From: Mercurialis annua
Taxonomy: Eukaryota; Streptophyta; Magnoliopsida; Malpighiales; Euphorbiaceae
Assembly: GCF_937616625.2 (NCBI RefSeq)
Contig: NC_065575.1
Span: 7,943,501 to 8,007,500 of the forward strand
DNA length: 64,000 bases
Direction of reading: 5' to 3'
Shown: in pieces, positions 35,932-46,500 of the stretch
Numbering within the stretch: the first letter of the stretch is position 1
How the letters are laid out: each line of letters begins with the position of its first letter
Notes under the pieces: model-generated
Seen by the model: the letters and a program-made list of their open reading frames with translations, nothing else
Told to the model about the DNA's origin: nothing
Database searches by the model: none
Program-made: the position numbers and the translations under genes

Positions 35932-37315
35932 ATTTGGAAAGAAAAACTTGTTTAGTAACCCTAATCTTCATCATTTATGTGATTTATTTTGTTGATTAGT
36001 TTGATTTTGTTTGGATTGTATCGTCAGTTTATCTTTTTCTTTTTCAATGAATATTATCAACGTATCTTCATTTTAACATATGGCTATGCGAGGAAGTAGT
36101 TGGCATTGACCCAAAATCTCAGTGTGTGATGAATCTATTAACTTTTAATATCATGGTTTCATTTTTGTCAGGATTGGATTATGTAACAATGGTAAAAAAA
36201 AAATCTATATCAGTTTAATAGCTAGTGCGAGTAATGGAATTTTTCTTTAGTTGTCATGTCCAGAGGTTAATTAGTACAACTGCTTGCATATTTATTTGAG
36301 AGTGGAGGTAGTTTTTGAGCACCAGCATTATTCATACTAATGTGTTTTAATTTTCTAGTAGTAATACAGGTAACAACAATTATGGATACCAATGGTAGTT
36401 ATAGTAGAGTTCTATTGAAGGAGAAGTGGCTATAGTTGCATGGTTTTGCTGATGGCTTAGATTATATTTAATATTTTAATGGCAATTAAATTAGGTTTTT
36501 TGCTCTTTTGGGTCTTATGCTAAGGACACAGATAAGATGATGCAACAAGTTTTGAAGAGGATCAAAAAAGTCCAAATTAGCCAAATATTATTACTGGATA
36601 AAAAGCCTTCAGAGAGTAGATTTCTAATTTACTTTAATTAATTTTAATTAGACTCTAATCACATTAAGTTAAATTAGAGATTTTTATAATATTTTTTCAA
36701 TATTTAAACTAAAATAAATTAGGAATCTTTTTACACAGTACCAAGGTATTTAATATGATTTTGACAAATTTAGAGTAAAAGTGATATGATCTTGTTAATT
36801 TTGGACTTTTTTGATAATTCGTTACAAGTTAAGGGGTAAAATGAATCTTTGTTCGTATTTGAAGATACTCATTTTTATTATCTTTAACCTCACCAAATTC
36901 TGAAGCTAACAAATTTTGTTTTCTTTATTCGCAGTATGCATTTTACTTTCTCATTGTTGGTGCTGCATACTTCTTGGCCAGATTTGTTCTTTTTGACTTT
37001 GTTTTTGGTTTATTGTGCTCTGTATTTTAGAATGTGATTGAAAACTCGGCTTCTTTAATTAACTTTAACTATATATACGCATATATCACGTTGGATTTAG
37101 ACTAGAGAGACGATCAACTGAATAGAGGATGAAGTATTTAGAAGCAGCTTTAAACCAATTGTTCAAATTCGAGTTGTTTGCTTTCGTTGGGGAACTGAGA
37201 TCATTACAAGGATATTCATTAACATTGAATCTAAATTTACTTTGATGTTTACCTGAAAACGATCTTTTGCTTAGAAATCTGTGATTTTTTGCTTAATGAA
37301 AGCTTATTATTAGTA
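35932..37315. other. Downstream of retropepsin copy A
   Basis: The first roughly 200 bases match the downstream flanks of the copies at 40887 and 42600, so the duplication extends past the ORF. Beyond that no gene is evident. Confidence 0.45.
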
Positions 37316-37576
37316 GGTATGAAATTTCTGTTGGGGCGGAATAAAGCGCCCCCAACACTTTTTTTTGGATTTAACACTATTAAATCCGTGTATTTAACCG
37401 CCCCTACAATTTCGTCACTAAAAAATACTTTCCCCAGCAGTTGCCAAAATCGCCCCTATAACATAGTGGCGCTCGGATAAACGGCGGTTTATGGACGGTT
37501 TTGGAAATGTTGTTACTGCTTATAACTGCCCCTAAATAGAAAAATAACCGCCCCTACGGATATGTTTTCTTGTAGG
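37316..37576 (-). mobile_element. CACTA-like terminal fragment
   Basis: GC-rich patches (CGCCCCTACAATT, CGCCCCTATAAC, CCGCCCCTACGG) end with TTTTCTTGTAG, similar to the CACTACAAGAAAA terminus of plant CACTA elements but lacking the final TG. It shares these patches with 39570-39832. No target duplication was found. Confidence 0.4.
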
Positions 37577-37806
37577 GGGGAGGACCAAATCCAACTGAAA
37601 AATCAAATTGAACCAGCAAATTCAATTTGATTTAATTCGACATTATGAACTATCAGTATGGTTCTGTTGGTAAAGTAAAAGAAGATAAATTTATTTTTAG
37701 ATCAAGCCGAATCAAACTGAAAATTAATTGAACGTAAGGTTCAATCCAGTTTGAAATATTTTAGATCCTTGCATATTCGGTCCGGTTCGAACCGAATGTG
37801 TACTCC

Positions 37807-37940
37807 CAGTTTCTACCATGTTAAGGATTGCAATATATATGATGGATGAGCATCATATTTTGATGAGTTCCGCCAGTTATGAATGCCGACCGGATTCCAG
37901 CTGCATTTGCACCTTTAATATCGTGGTGAATGGAGTCTTT
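37807..37940 (-). pseudogene. Truncated copy of the HAD gene 3' exon
   Basis: Matches 43572-43775 (the last HAD exon and adjoining DNA): shared GACCGGATTCCAGCTGCATT, CTTTAATATCRTGGTGAA and TTTCTACCATG. About 70 bp of the exon is missing in the middle. The neighbouring old hAT-like MITE is also shared, so a genomic duplication rather than an mRNA copy made it. It cannot encode a hydrolase. Confidence 0.75.
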
Positions 37941-39034
37941 CGATGTCAACTGTAAGTTTATCATTGCATTTTTATTGCTTTTAATAGTGAAAATTTGGAT
38001 TATTATCTTTTGTGATCAGAAAGCAGCGGAAAAAGTGAAGGCAAGAATGCAATTTGAGTTCAATGAATAGGTAAGATAGTGGCATCCTCTAGCTTATATT
38101 TTAGCTATGATGTCGTGTTTTTTCCTTCGCTCATGAGATTTCATGATTTGCTGTTTTATGTAGCGTTACTATTAATTATAAACTTGATGTTTGTTTATTT
38201 TCATTATTGTCAATTTAATTATTAATATAATGTGGCTGGCGTTTCTCATTAAATGGGACAATTCACCTGATTTGTTATCTTTTCACTTGCAGAATGTTTC
38301 ACAACCAATCCAGCATTTACGGCAACTAACTTTGATGCTCGCATAATCAGACAAGGGTTATAAGCTGGTAAAACTCATTAGCTAATACGCGCATTCAAGA
38401 TTGTCTTGAAAGACATAACCTTCATTTTTGAGATTGTTTTTTTGAAATCTGATTTTTAATTTTAATTACAGTGAACTAATGATTTGAAGGTCTATAGGCG
38501 ATTCGAAGAACATTTGCTGAATATAATTATACTGGATGGTCCTATCTAGTAAGATTGTCAATCACAAGCTAAAGTCACTTGCATAATTTCTTATTGCTGA
38601 TATGAAGCTATGTATCTTTTTACCAGTTTGAAATGTTATTTTGGAGTGTTTAAGATGATTAATTTTGAATAAGTGTTCATGTACTGCATTTATAATTTAG
38701 TGTTCAGTTCTGTAATCTGCTTTTTTTAGTTCTCTGTTAAGTTCTGTAGTGATATAGAATCGGTCTTTTTTCAATTCTCAAAGTTAAGATTTGGTATTTG
38801 TGATTAGTGAAGTGGCTTTACCATTTTTGGTTGTCTGTTTGTAAGAATAAAGATCAGAACGTTAGACGTTATGGTGTCCTTAAATTAGTTTAAAATGTTC
38901 ATAGTTTATTTTTGGCCTTCAATGTATATATTTGCGATATCAAAAATCCATTTTCTTTGTATTCAGATATGAGCTTTGAGTGTTGCGTCTATCAAAAGGA
39001 AGCTTCATTCAGAAGTGTGGTCTAGTCTTTAGCA
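37941..39034. other. Unassigned intergenic DNA
   Basis: Ordinary base composition with short exon-like islands (near 38010-38065 and 38290-38360), each preceded by a CAG-like acceptor. I could not assign them to a family. They may be remnants of a decayed gene. Confidence 0.3.
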
Positions 39035-39265
39035 ATGGCAGAGCACCTGGCTTCGATATTCGAAACAGAAACAGACCGATTAACTGTCCGTTTTCTGTCT
39101 AGATCGGCGCGTGTAGACACGGCCACTGATGTTCAAGGATCCACAGAAAATCAAGCCATGTGCTTTTGCTTTCCAATATGTATCAGCGACTTCACATAAT
39201 ATCCCTCTGGCATCGTTGCCAACGGTACAGCTTTCGATCCGAGCAAGATCCAGCAACACTTTGAG
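39035..39265 (+). pseudogene. U2AF35 splicing-factor pseudogene fragment
   Basis: The segment opens ATG with codons for MAEHLASIF, the N-terminus of the small U2AF subunit. It then loses frame, although nucleotides still match the family (AACTGTCCGTTTT, ATCGG-GCGTGTAGACA, CGATGTTCAAGG, AATATGTATCAGCGAC, and GATCCGAGCAAGATCCAGCA for the DP.KIQ.HFE segment). Frameshifts and a stop destroy the frame, and it ends at the HFE codons. The intact parent, which recognises 3' splice sites, is not in this window. Confidence 0.75.
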
Positions 39266-39569
39266 GTCTCTCTATTTTAGGGAAGCAATAATAAGAATGA
39301 TAGAGTAGTTTGACAGGAGGGGGAAAGATTCAGCTAAAAAATATGCAAGTGGATTGCAAGATCATTTCTCAAAGATTTTTTTAATTTTTTGTAATGAATT
39401 TGATGGGAACATTTTGTTGAAGTTGCTAATTCAAGATGAATCGACAGAATCTAATGCATCGATTTTTTACAATAAGCAATGATTAGTTCTATAATTTCAT
39501 GAAATATTTTAGAATAATAATTAGAATTTTTGAATTAAAAATGGTGCAAATTCAAAAGCTGCTAAAATT

Positions 39570-39832
39570 TAGCAACAAAATCGGTGGTAGAGACGGTTCT
39601 AAATATCTCTAAAAAATAAATAAATTTTTTAAAAATAGTTAAAACTGCCCCTACAGTCAATGTACTTTTTCCGGCGTCCCCAAAATCGCCTCTATCTTGT
39701 AGCGACGGCCGACAGCCAAAAAAGCGGCGCATTTGAGATGGTTGGGGAAACCATCTCTGAACTTTGTTTAACGGCCCCTAGACCTGAATTAAACCGCCCC
39801 AAAGGGCAGATTTGGTGTAGTGTTTAAACCCA
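39570..39832 (-). mobile_element. CACTA-like element terminus
   Basis: On the minus strand the segment starts CACTACACCAAATCTGCCC at 39832, a typical CACTA-superfamily end, followed by repeated GGGGCGGTT/GGGGCAGTT words. The partner end and target duplication were not identified. The duplicated block that carries retropepsin copy B begins directly next to it. Confidence 0.5.
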
Positions 39833-39886
39833 CATACTACAAAAACAAACAAAACAACACATAATAAACATAAAAATAATAAATGT

Positions 39887-39909
39887 TAAAACAAACGAAT
39901 TAAAACAAA
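39887..39909. other. Probable MITE excision footprint
   Basis: TAAAACAAA (39887-39895), five bases CGAAT, then TAAAACAAA (39901-39909). The same 9-mer flanks MITE copy E at the homologous place 34085-34483. Target duplication, short filler, target duplication is what imprecise excision leaves. Confidence 0.6.
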
Positions 39910-40196
39910 TTGATAAGAAGTGTGCTGTTTTTTAACTTAAATTTAGGGCATTGAAATTAAAGGGATGGGAAAGAGACAACAATTTAAATTAGACAAACGT
40001 TTAATAAATCAACAGTAACTAGAAAATAAATGAATTAGTAGGATAATTATAAATAGTTTGAAAACAAATCTTATCTCTTAAAGTCATTATTATCTATTTA
40101 ACTACTACTTACTAGTCTACTGCGTAAACAGTGTCAAAATTGTTTATATTTGATTGCCCACCTTTCAATAAATCTTTGAATTTTCCAAATCCATAA

Positions 40197-40886
40197 ATGA
40201 AAGGAGTTAAACAACAATGGATTATAGATTCTGGCTGTACAGATCATTGTACTTATAACAAACACTGGTTTTTCACTTATCGGCCTATAAAAAGTAAAGC
40301 TGCAGGGGTGGTAGCTAACGGGCACCGTTGCGAAATTGCCGGTATTGGTTCGATCAAGATCAAAATGTACGATGGTGTAGTGAGAACTTTAACCGACGTG
40401 CGGCATACTCCAGATTTGAGCTACAATGTTATCTCTGTAGCTGCTTTAGATCTTGATGGATACAATTTTGTTGCGGGTAACGGCATTTTTATGGTCAATA
40501 AAAGTGCTCAATGTGTGATGAAAGCTTATCGCGAAGGCTGGCGTTATGTGTTGCAAGGCTCTACTATTAGTATTAAAGATCTTAGATTTGGAAATGATTT
40601 TGTGGATATCAAAAATGGGAATGCAATCAACTTGTTTAAGAGCATTGATTCCAAAGATGATAAACTACAAAAATTTGTCGTTACGCGAACAACACAAGGT
40701 ATTAAAAGTATTCCAATCCGGAATAATTTTAGGGTTGAAGAAATTACAACAACAAAAGAAGGTTGTAAGATTATTCGATTTCGGGATAATTTAATGGTCG
40801 AGAAAATTTATGCACCAAAGAATTGGGGTGAAATATTAACAAAGTCTTATTGGATGAGAGAGTTGATCGGTCTTTTTAGGAGATAG
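40197..40886 (+). CDS. Stand-alone retropepsin-like protein, copy B
   Basis: Intact 229-residue ORF, roughly two-thirds identical by eye to the protein at 35221-35931 and aligned along its whole length with small indels. It keeps the catalytic WIIDSGC, the following DHCTYNKHWFFTY, the pre-integrase-like NVISVAALDL and GWRYVLQGS motifs, and the same unrecognised C-terminal segment (LRFGNDFVD, MVEKIYAPKNWGEIL). Upstream (CCCACCTTTCAATAAATC just before the ATG) and downstream flanks are also homologous, so it is a segmental duplicate and not an independent insertion. No other copia domains adjoin. Both ORFs staying open despite clear divergence is compatible with selection, but not proof. Confidence 0.6.
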   Translation: MKGVKQQWIIDSGCTDHCTYNKHWFFTYRPIKSKAAGVVANGHRCEIAGIGSIKIKMYDGVVRTLTDVRHTPDLSYNVISVAALDLDGYNFVAGNGIFMVNKSAQCVMKAYREGWRYVLQGSTISIKDLRFGNDFVDIKNGNAINLFKSIDSKDDKLQKFVVTRTTQGIKSIPIRNNFRVEEITTTKEGCKIIRFRDNLMVEKIYAPKNWGEILTKSYWMRELIGLFRR

Positions 40887-41255
40887 GTTATCATAACCGG
40901 TAAATTTGAAAAGAAAAACCTTCTTCAGTAACCCTACTCCCTATTCATAAAAAAAAAAAGTAACCTTAGTCTCTATCATTTATGTGATTTATTTTGTTTA
41001 TTAGTTTGATTTTGTTTTGATTGCATTATCCATTTATCTTCATTTTAATATATGGGTATGCCAGGAAATAGTCTGGCATTGATAAATGTTCTTTTGACCA
41101 AAAGTCTTGGTGTTTGATGATTTTATTAATATAACTAAAATTTATATTATTAAGTCTTAATAAATAATAAACTACTTAATATTGTAATAAAATTTTAAAA
41201 CCAGTAAATAATTTAGATTGGAGGCCTCTGAATACTTCAATCAAGACAAAATAAA

Positions 41256-41607
41256 GGCTTAATGTCTTAAAAAACTCTGATCTTTTATCCCTTACGTTGC
41301 AAATCTGTTAATTTTACCCTATTTTACATTTTTTTTCATTTCAATTGTACCCTATAGCATAAAATTGATCTTTTTTTATTTGGCAAAAATTCTCTAAATT
41401 GACCCTTTTTACATTACATTAATTTTTTATATTAAATTGACCATTTTTAAAAAAAAATATTGAACTTTTGTCAAATAAATAAAGGTCAATTTTATGCTTC
41501 AGGGTACAAATGAAAAAATACAAACTGGAGTAAAATTGACAATTTTTCAACGTCAGGGTAGGATTGAAAAGGGGATGAAAGGTCGGGGGTTTTTTAAGGC
41601 ATAAGCC
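41256..41607. mobile_element. MULE-type MITE (copy D)
   Basis: Inverted ends GGCTTAATGTCTTAAAAAAC and the complement ending ATAAGCC. The flanking 9-mers CAAAATAAA and TAAAATAAA differ by one base. It belongs to the copy E subfamily (shared TTTTACCCTATTTTACATTTTT). Confidence 0.8.
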
Positions 41608-41621
41608 TAAAATAAATTAAA

Positions 41622-42002
41622 GGTCTAATTACTTAAAAAAAACCTCATCTTGAACTTTTTTTTTGTTTATACCCTGACCTTGTAAAAAAATCATTTGTAC
41701 CCAATTTTGGATTTTTAGGTTTCATCTCTACCCAATACAAAAATATAATTGACAATTTAATAAATTAAAAGATGAAAAAAATTAAAACAATTAAATAAAA
41801 GGTTATATCATACGTCTAATTAGTATATAAAAATAAATTAAAAAATTATTTTAAAAAATTTTAAGTGAAAAGAGGCAATTTTAGTATTTTTGGGTAGAGA
41901 TGAAACCTAAAAATCCAAAATTGGGTACAAATGACTTTTTTACAAAGTCAGGGTATAAATAAGAAACAAATTCAAGGTGTGTGTTTTTTAAGTAATTAAG
42001 CC
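41622..42002. mobile_element. MULE-type MITE (copy C)
   Basis: Starts GGTCTAATTACTTAAAAAAA and ends TAATTAAGCC; the inner arms match copies A and B (TATACCCTGACCTTGTAAAAA, TTTCATCTCTACCC). No clean 9-bp duplication was found. It lies 14 bp after copy D. Confidence 0.75.
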
Positions 42003-42371
42003 AAATTTTTATGTCTCCTTCGATTTTAGTTTTTCTAAACATAAATTATCAATATTGTTATTATTCAAAACACAAATTATTTGATCAAAAAGTGCTCATG
42101 CCGAAACTCTAGATGCGATAACATTCCACATTACCACAATACCTTAAAGGTAATAGAATTACAACTTTAACCTTGAATCATAATAATCACATTTTTCAAA
42201 AAAAAATTATATATTCACGACTTATTTTAACTGAATTTGAAAAACCATTGGAATTTCCTGCACATTCATGCTTACAGAAAAAAAATAAGACTTGATCATC
42301 TAAATTTTTGACTTGAAATCCTCAATTGAAGCATATTTCTCAATTTTCAGTTTTAATTATAGTCATCCCAA

Positions 42372-42800
42372 CATAAGGTATTAAAAGTATTCCAGGTTGG
42401 AATAATTTTAGGGCTGAAAAAATTAACACAATAAAAGGTCGTAAGATTATTCAATTTCAGGATAATTTAAAGATCGAGAAAATTTGTGCATCAAAGAATT
42501 GGGACGAGATATTGACGAAATTGTACTAGATGAGAAAGTTGGATTTTTTTTTTGTAGTGGACCGGTCTTTCACAAATATGTTTAGCCGGTTGATCAACCG
42601 TAGATTCGGATAGAAAAAGCTTCTTGAGTAACCCTTATCTTTATTATTTGTGTGATTTATTTTGTTGATTAGTTCGATTTTGTTTTGATTGTATAATCAG
42701 TTTATCACCCCCTTTAATACAGGGGTATGGCAGGATATAATTTGGCATTGATAAATGTTTATTCGACCCAAAATCCAAATATATGATGCTTTTGTTAATA
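42372..42800 (+). pseudogene. Truncated third copy of the retropepsin-like gene
   Basis: Begins mid-gene (AAGGTATTAAAAGTATTCC, matching 40697 onward). It continues through the MVEKIY-like region (ATCGAGAAAATTTGTGC, AAGAATTGGGACGAGATATTGAC) with frame breaks and into the shared downstream flank (TTTGGCATTGATAAATGTT). The protease domain is missing. Confidence 0.75.
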
Positions 42801-42920
42801 CTAACTAAAATAAATAATTTTGTTAATTCTAGTATATTTTGTCTAACTTTATTTCAATTTAGCCCAATTTTGTTTCGTGACTGGTTGCTATCATAACCAA
42901 ATCCACATAATTACATTAAA

Positions 42921-43308
42921 GCATCGTTTGGATTGATGGATTCTAAACGATGGATTCTAAACGATGGATTTTAAACAATCAATGGATTTGGACAAAATCC
43001 ATCATTTGCCTAAAAAAAATTAATAGAATCCATGGATTTATAAATTCCCTCATTTTCTATAATCCATCATTTTTTAGGGTTTTGATTTCCCACCTACTAG
43101 GTGGGAAAGTCCAAATCCACCATTTTTTATGAATGATGGATTGTTGTACTATTTATTTTTTTCCATAAATAATATTAAAAACCATTGATTTTATTTTCAA
43201 TCCAAACGATGGAATTTTAAAATCTATGGATTTAAATTCCATTGATTTAGAATCCATCGATTTTGTTAAAATTCATGGATTTTAAAAACCCTCAATCCAA
43301 ACGGTGCC
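42921..43308. mobile_element. Terminal-inverted-repeat MITE
   Basis: The left end GCATCGTTTGGATTGATGG and right end CTCAATCCAAACGGTGCC are inverted repeats. The interior is rich in ATGGATT/AATCCAT words that fold back. The target duplication is unclear, so the superfamily is not assigned. Confidence 0.65.
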
Positions 43309-43368
43309 TAAAAAAATCGGGAAGTTTTCATGCGTAATCATGCATATGAACAAAAGAGAAGTTCATAG

Positions 43369-43576
43369 TAGGGATGTTCGAAAAACAAATCAAACAAAAA
43401 GACAAAACTGAATTTGATTCGACATATTAAGAAATATCTCAGTTTGCTTCTGTTTGAAAAAAAAAGATCAGTTTCTTTTTGGTTCAAACCAAACCAAAAT
43501 GAAAATCAACTGAACCGGTTTAAAATATTTAAATCCTTACAAATTCGGTTTGATTTGTACCAAATGCACGCTCCTA
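43369..43576. mobile_element. Old hAT-like MITE next to the HAD gene
   Basis: Starts TAGGGATGTTCG and ends GCACGCTCCTA. The interior has AACCGGTT/GGTTTGATT subterminal words. Flanking 8-mers GTTCATAG and GTTTCTAC agree only in part. A related copy precedes the HAD fragment at 37807, so it predates the duplication. Confidence 0.45.
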
Positions 43577-43580
43577 GTTT

Positions 43581-46500
43581 CTACCATGTGAATGATGGTA
43601 ATATATACGATGGATAAGCATCATATTTGGATGCAAGTGCTTTTACAGAAGATAAATCTGCAACTTCTCCAAAACTGCCAAGACCAAGTTCAGTAGCATG
43701 AATCCCGCCGGTTATAAATGCTGACCGGATTCCAGCTGCATTCGCGCCTTTAATATCATGGTGAAGGGAGTCCCCCACAGCAATAGAATCAACTGCATCA
43801 ACACCAGCCATGGCCATAGCCGATTTATAAATTATCTGCCAGGAACATGACGAAAGTGTAGGTAAGTAGAAGGAGAAAATAAATTACCAACATAATAACA
43901 AAGAGAACTACAAAAATGAAAAAACTTGGCCAGTTGCAGTTCTACACTTCTACTCATTTAATTCAGTTATAAGGCAAATTGCTCGTTCGTCGCTAGCCTA
44001 TTGTATTCTCAATGGCATTTTTCTGTGTGGCTACAGGAAGAATGAAAGGAAGAAGTAAATCACATGCAGACTGTAGGGTGTACATTTCATTCGAACCAAG
44101 CCAAACCAAGCTGAAATTTTACTTTTTCAAACCAAGCCAAACCAGTCGATATGGTTTGGCTTTTCATTTCAGTTTGTACTAAAACCAAACTGAATTTTTG
44201 TTTACATCCAAAACCAAACCCAAAAAAAGTTTTTTTTTTATTATCAAACCAAACTGATCCAAATGTATCGATTCGGTTTGATTCGATTTTTGCACACCTA
44301 TGATGCAGACTACTACACATGTTTTCATAACTGCCTGTTTGTCACACCATGTGGGAGAAAGTAGCAAGAAATCCATCCTACAGATTACATTTTCATAATT
44401 ATAGCAAAATAAGAGCTATCTAGTTCACACATAAATATGAAGGAAAACAGAGAAATAAAACAGTTGGTGGATCACCTTATCTGGCTTGCCCATCCATTTA
44501 ACTTCACCCCCAAGTTTCTCATATTTAGAAGCCAACGTACCTAAGGATATCAAATCAAATCGTATCAGAGAACAGTTTACCACTGGAAATCTGCACTTGC
44601 AACCACAAAGGTTCAGATATTGAGTTCTTTTTCTAGTTAAGTGTGAATTAACAACAGTATGAAAGCCAACGAGCAATACAAAACCAAACTCAAAATGTTT
44701 TCAGTTTAAACTAAGGTCACTGTTTAGTAAAGGCTAAAGACAAAAGTCTTGGACTTCAACTAGGATGCAGACTAGCCTATAAAGAGCAAACACTTCATAC
44801 AAAAAATTCATATCCTAAAGTTTCAGAAGTGTTCCTTTTTTAATCTTCTGAAGAAACATCATTGAAATTGAAGCGAATGCTTTACAAGAAGAAGGGTAAC
44901 ACAAGATTGCTAAATAAGAAACCTGAAGTAAAAAATTTAAGGAGTAGGCTGGGGCAAAGCTAGGAATATTTTAAAAAGGTGCAAATGTTTTACAATGGAT
45001 TGCAAAAATGGGCAATACATTACAAAAAAGAGTTAAATATACATATAAATAAAATACACGAAAAATTGTTGGAAAAAAAAAAAGCAAAGGTGGGCAAATA
45101 TAGAGTGGCTTCGCCACTGGGAGTAGGTTTTTAATGATCCTACTGAATCAGCTAAAGCAAATTTCTAAAGACTTCAGTGAAATGCATTCAAAAGAAGTCA
45201 AAAACATTCCTATGGCCAAATAACTCCTAAAATTTCTCTACTCATGGACACCTGATTGAAAAACTATCATGGCCTTCATAAGTCCTTCACTTGAAAATGC
45301 CAGCTGATTAGTCTACATGATTTTAATCCGTTAACACTATAGCCAGTTAACACCTTGCGGCTTTGAAGAGTATTACAGTTTATGACCTTCCTTTTCATTG
45401 CATGTAAACATTCACCTGGCTTTGAACCCATGATTTCCAGCTCAGTAAAGAGGGAAGAAGAGAAGAATCAATGGTAAATGAACTAGATACCGGACTTAGC
45501 TTTTGGCATGCTATTAAAACTGGTCAGTTTTCCTGGTAACAACATTTCTAATGGTAGATACACCTAATTATTTTTAATGTAAGCATTAAAGCATAGAACC
45601 ATTTCTTGATTTTTAACGGGCAGCTTTATGGTTGAGTTAAGTTAAAGCAATCAATGCTTCAACAGGTGATTAATTTGGACGTGAGCAATAGATTATCAAT
45701 AGATATAATCATTACCAGGCATTACTCGCAAATTTCTAGCTTCAACAGTTACAAAGTCTGGATTGGCTACTACCATAGGAATTCCTTTTCCAGCACAATG
45801 CTCCAATATTTTCTCAAGCTCTTCAAGAGTCATGGGACAAGCAGCGCCAGAAGACTGTCCTAAAGCTTCAGTACCATGAGCTAAAATAAACTCAGCTTCT
45901 TCAACATTTTCCACAATTCGTAAACCTAGACCCTGAGAAGGAAATGAAATTATCGGTATGCTTATCTATGATAAATCTCATAACTCTGTCATTAAACTCT
46001 TTCATGAACACAAATTTAATCTTTAAGCAGTACCGATAAGTATAGTCTCCAAAGGATTATATTCAAACTATTTTGAGCACAGAGCCCTCAAATATATGCT
46101 CAGCACTCAGATATTACCAACCATAATTTATGTATGGATAAAAAGAAAAAAAGCAAGAAGATAACGTTTCCGTCGTCGAATTCATTTTGAATTTGATAAA
46201 TGCATTGCTTGTGAAGTATGTGTTCGTGATCTTGTGATTTGGTGCTTTTCATTTATATCAACGATCTCACTGTGTTTGCTTATTGAACCATTTGCAGATT
46301 CAAACATGAGAACTTATCTAGTGCATCAAGCTTTCTCGAGACGAAATCTGTCAAGAGTTTTGAATCCCGATGGACCAAAAATTTCAAGCCTTGGATCACT
46401 TTCTAAAATGAAAAGAAGCAAATACAGTACCTTCTATGCAGAGGTTTGCATGAATATCTTCTAATTTTAATATTCCCATGATAGATTGTTACATTCTTAC

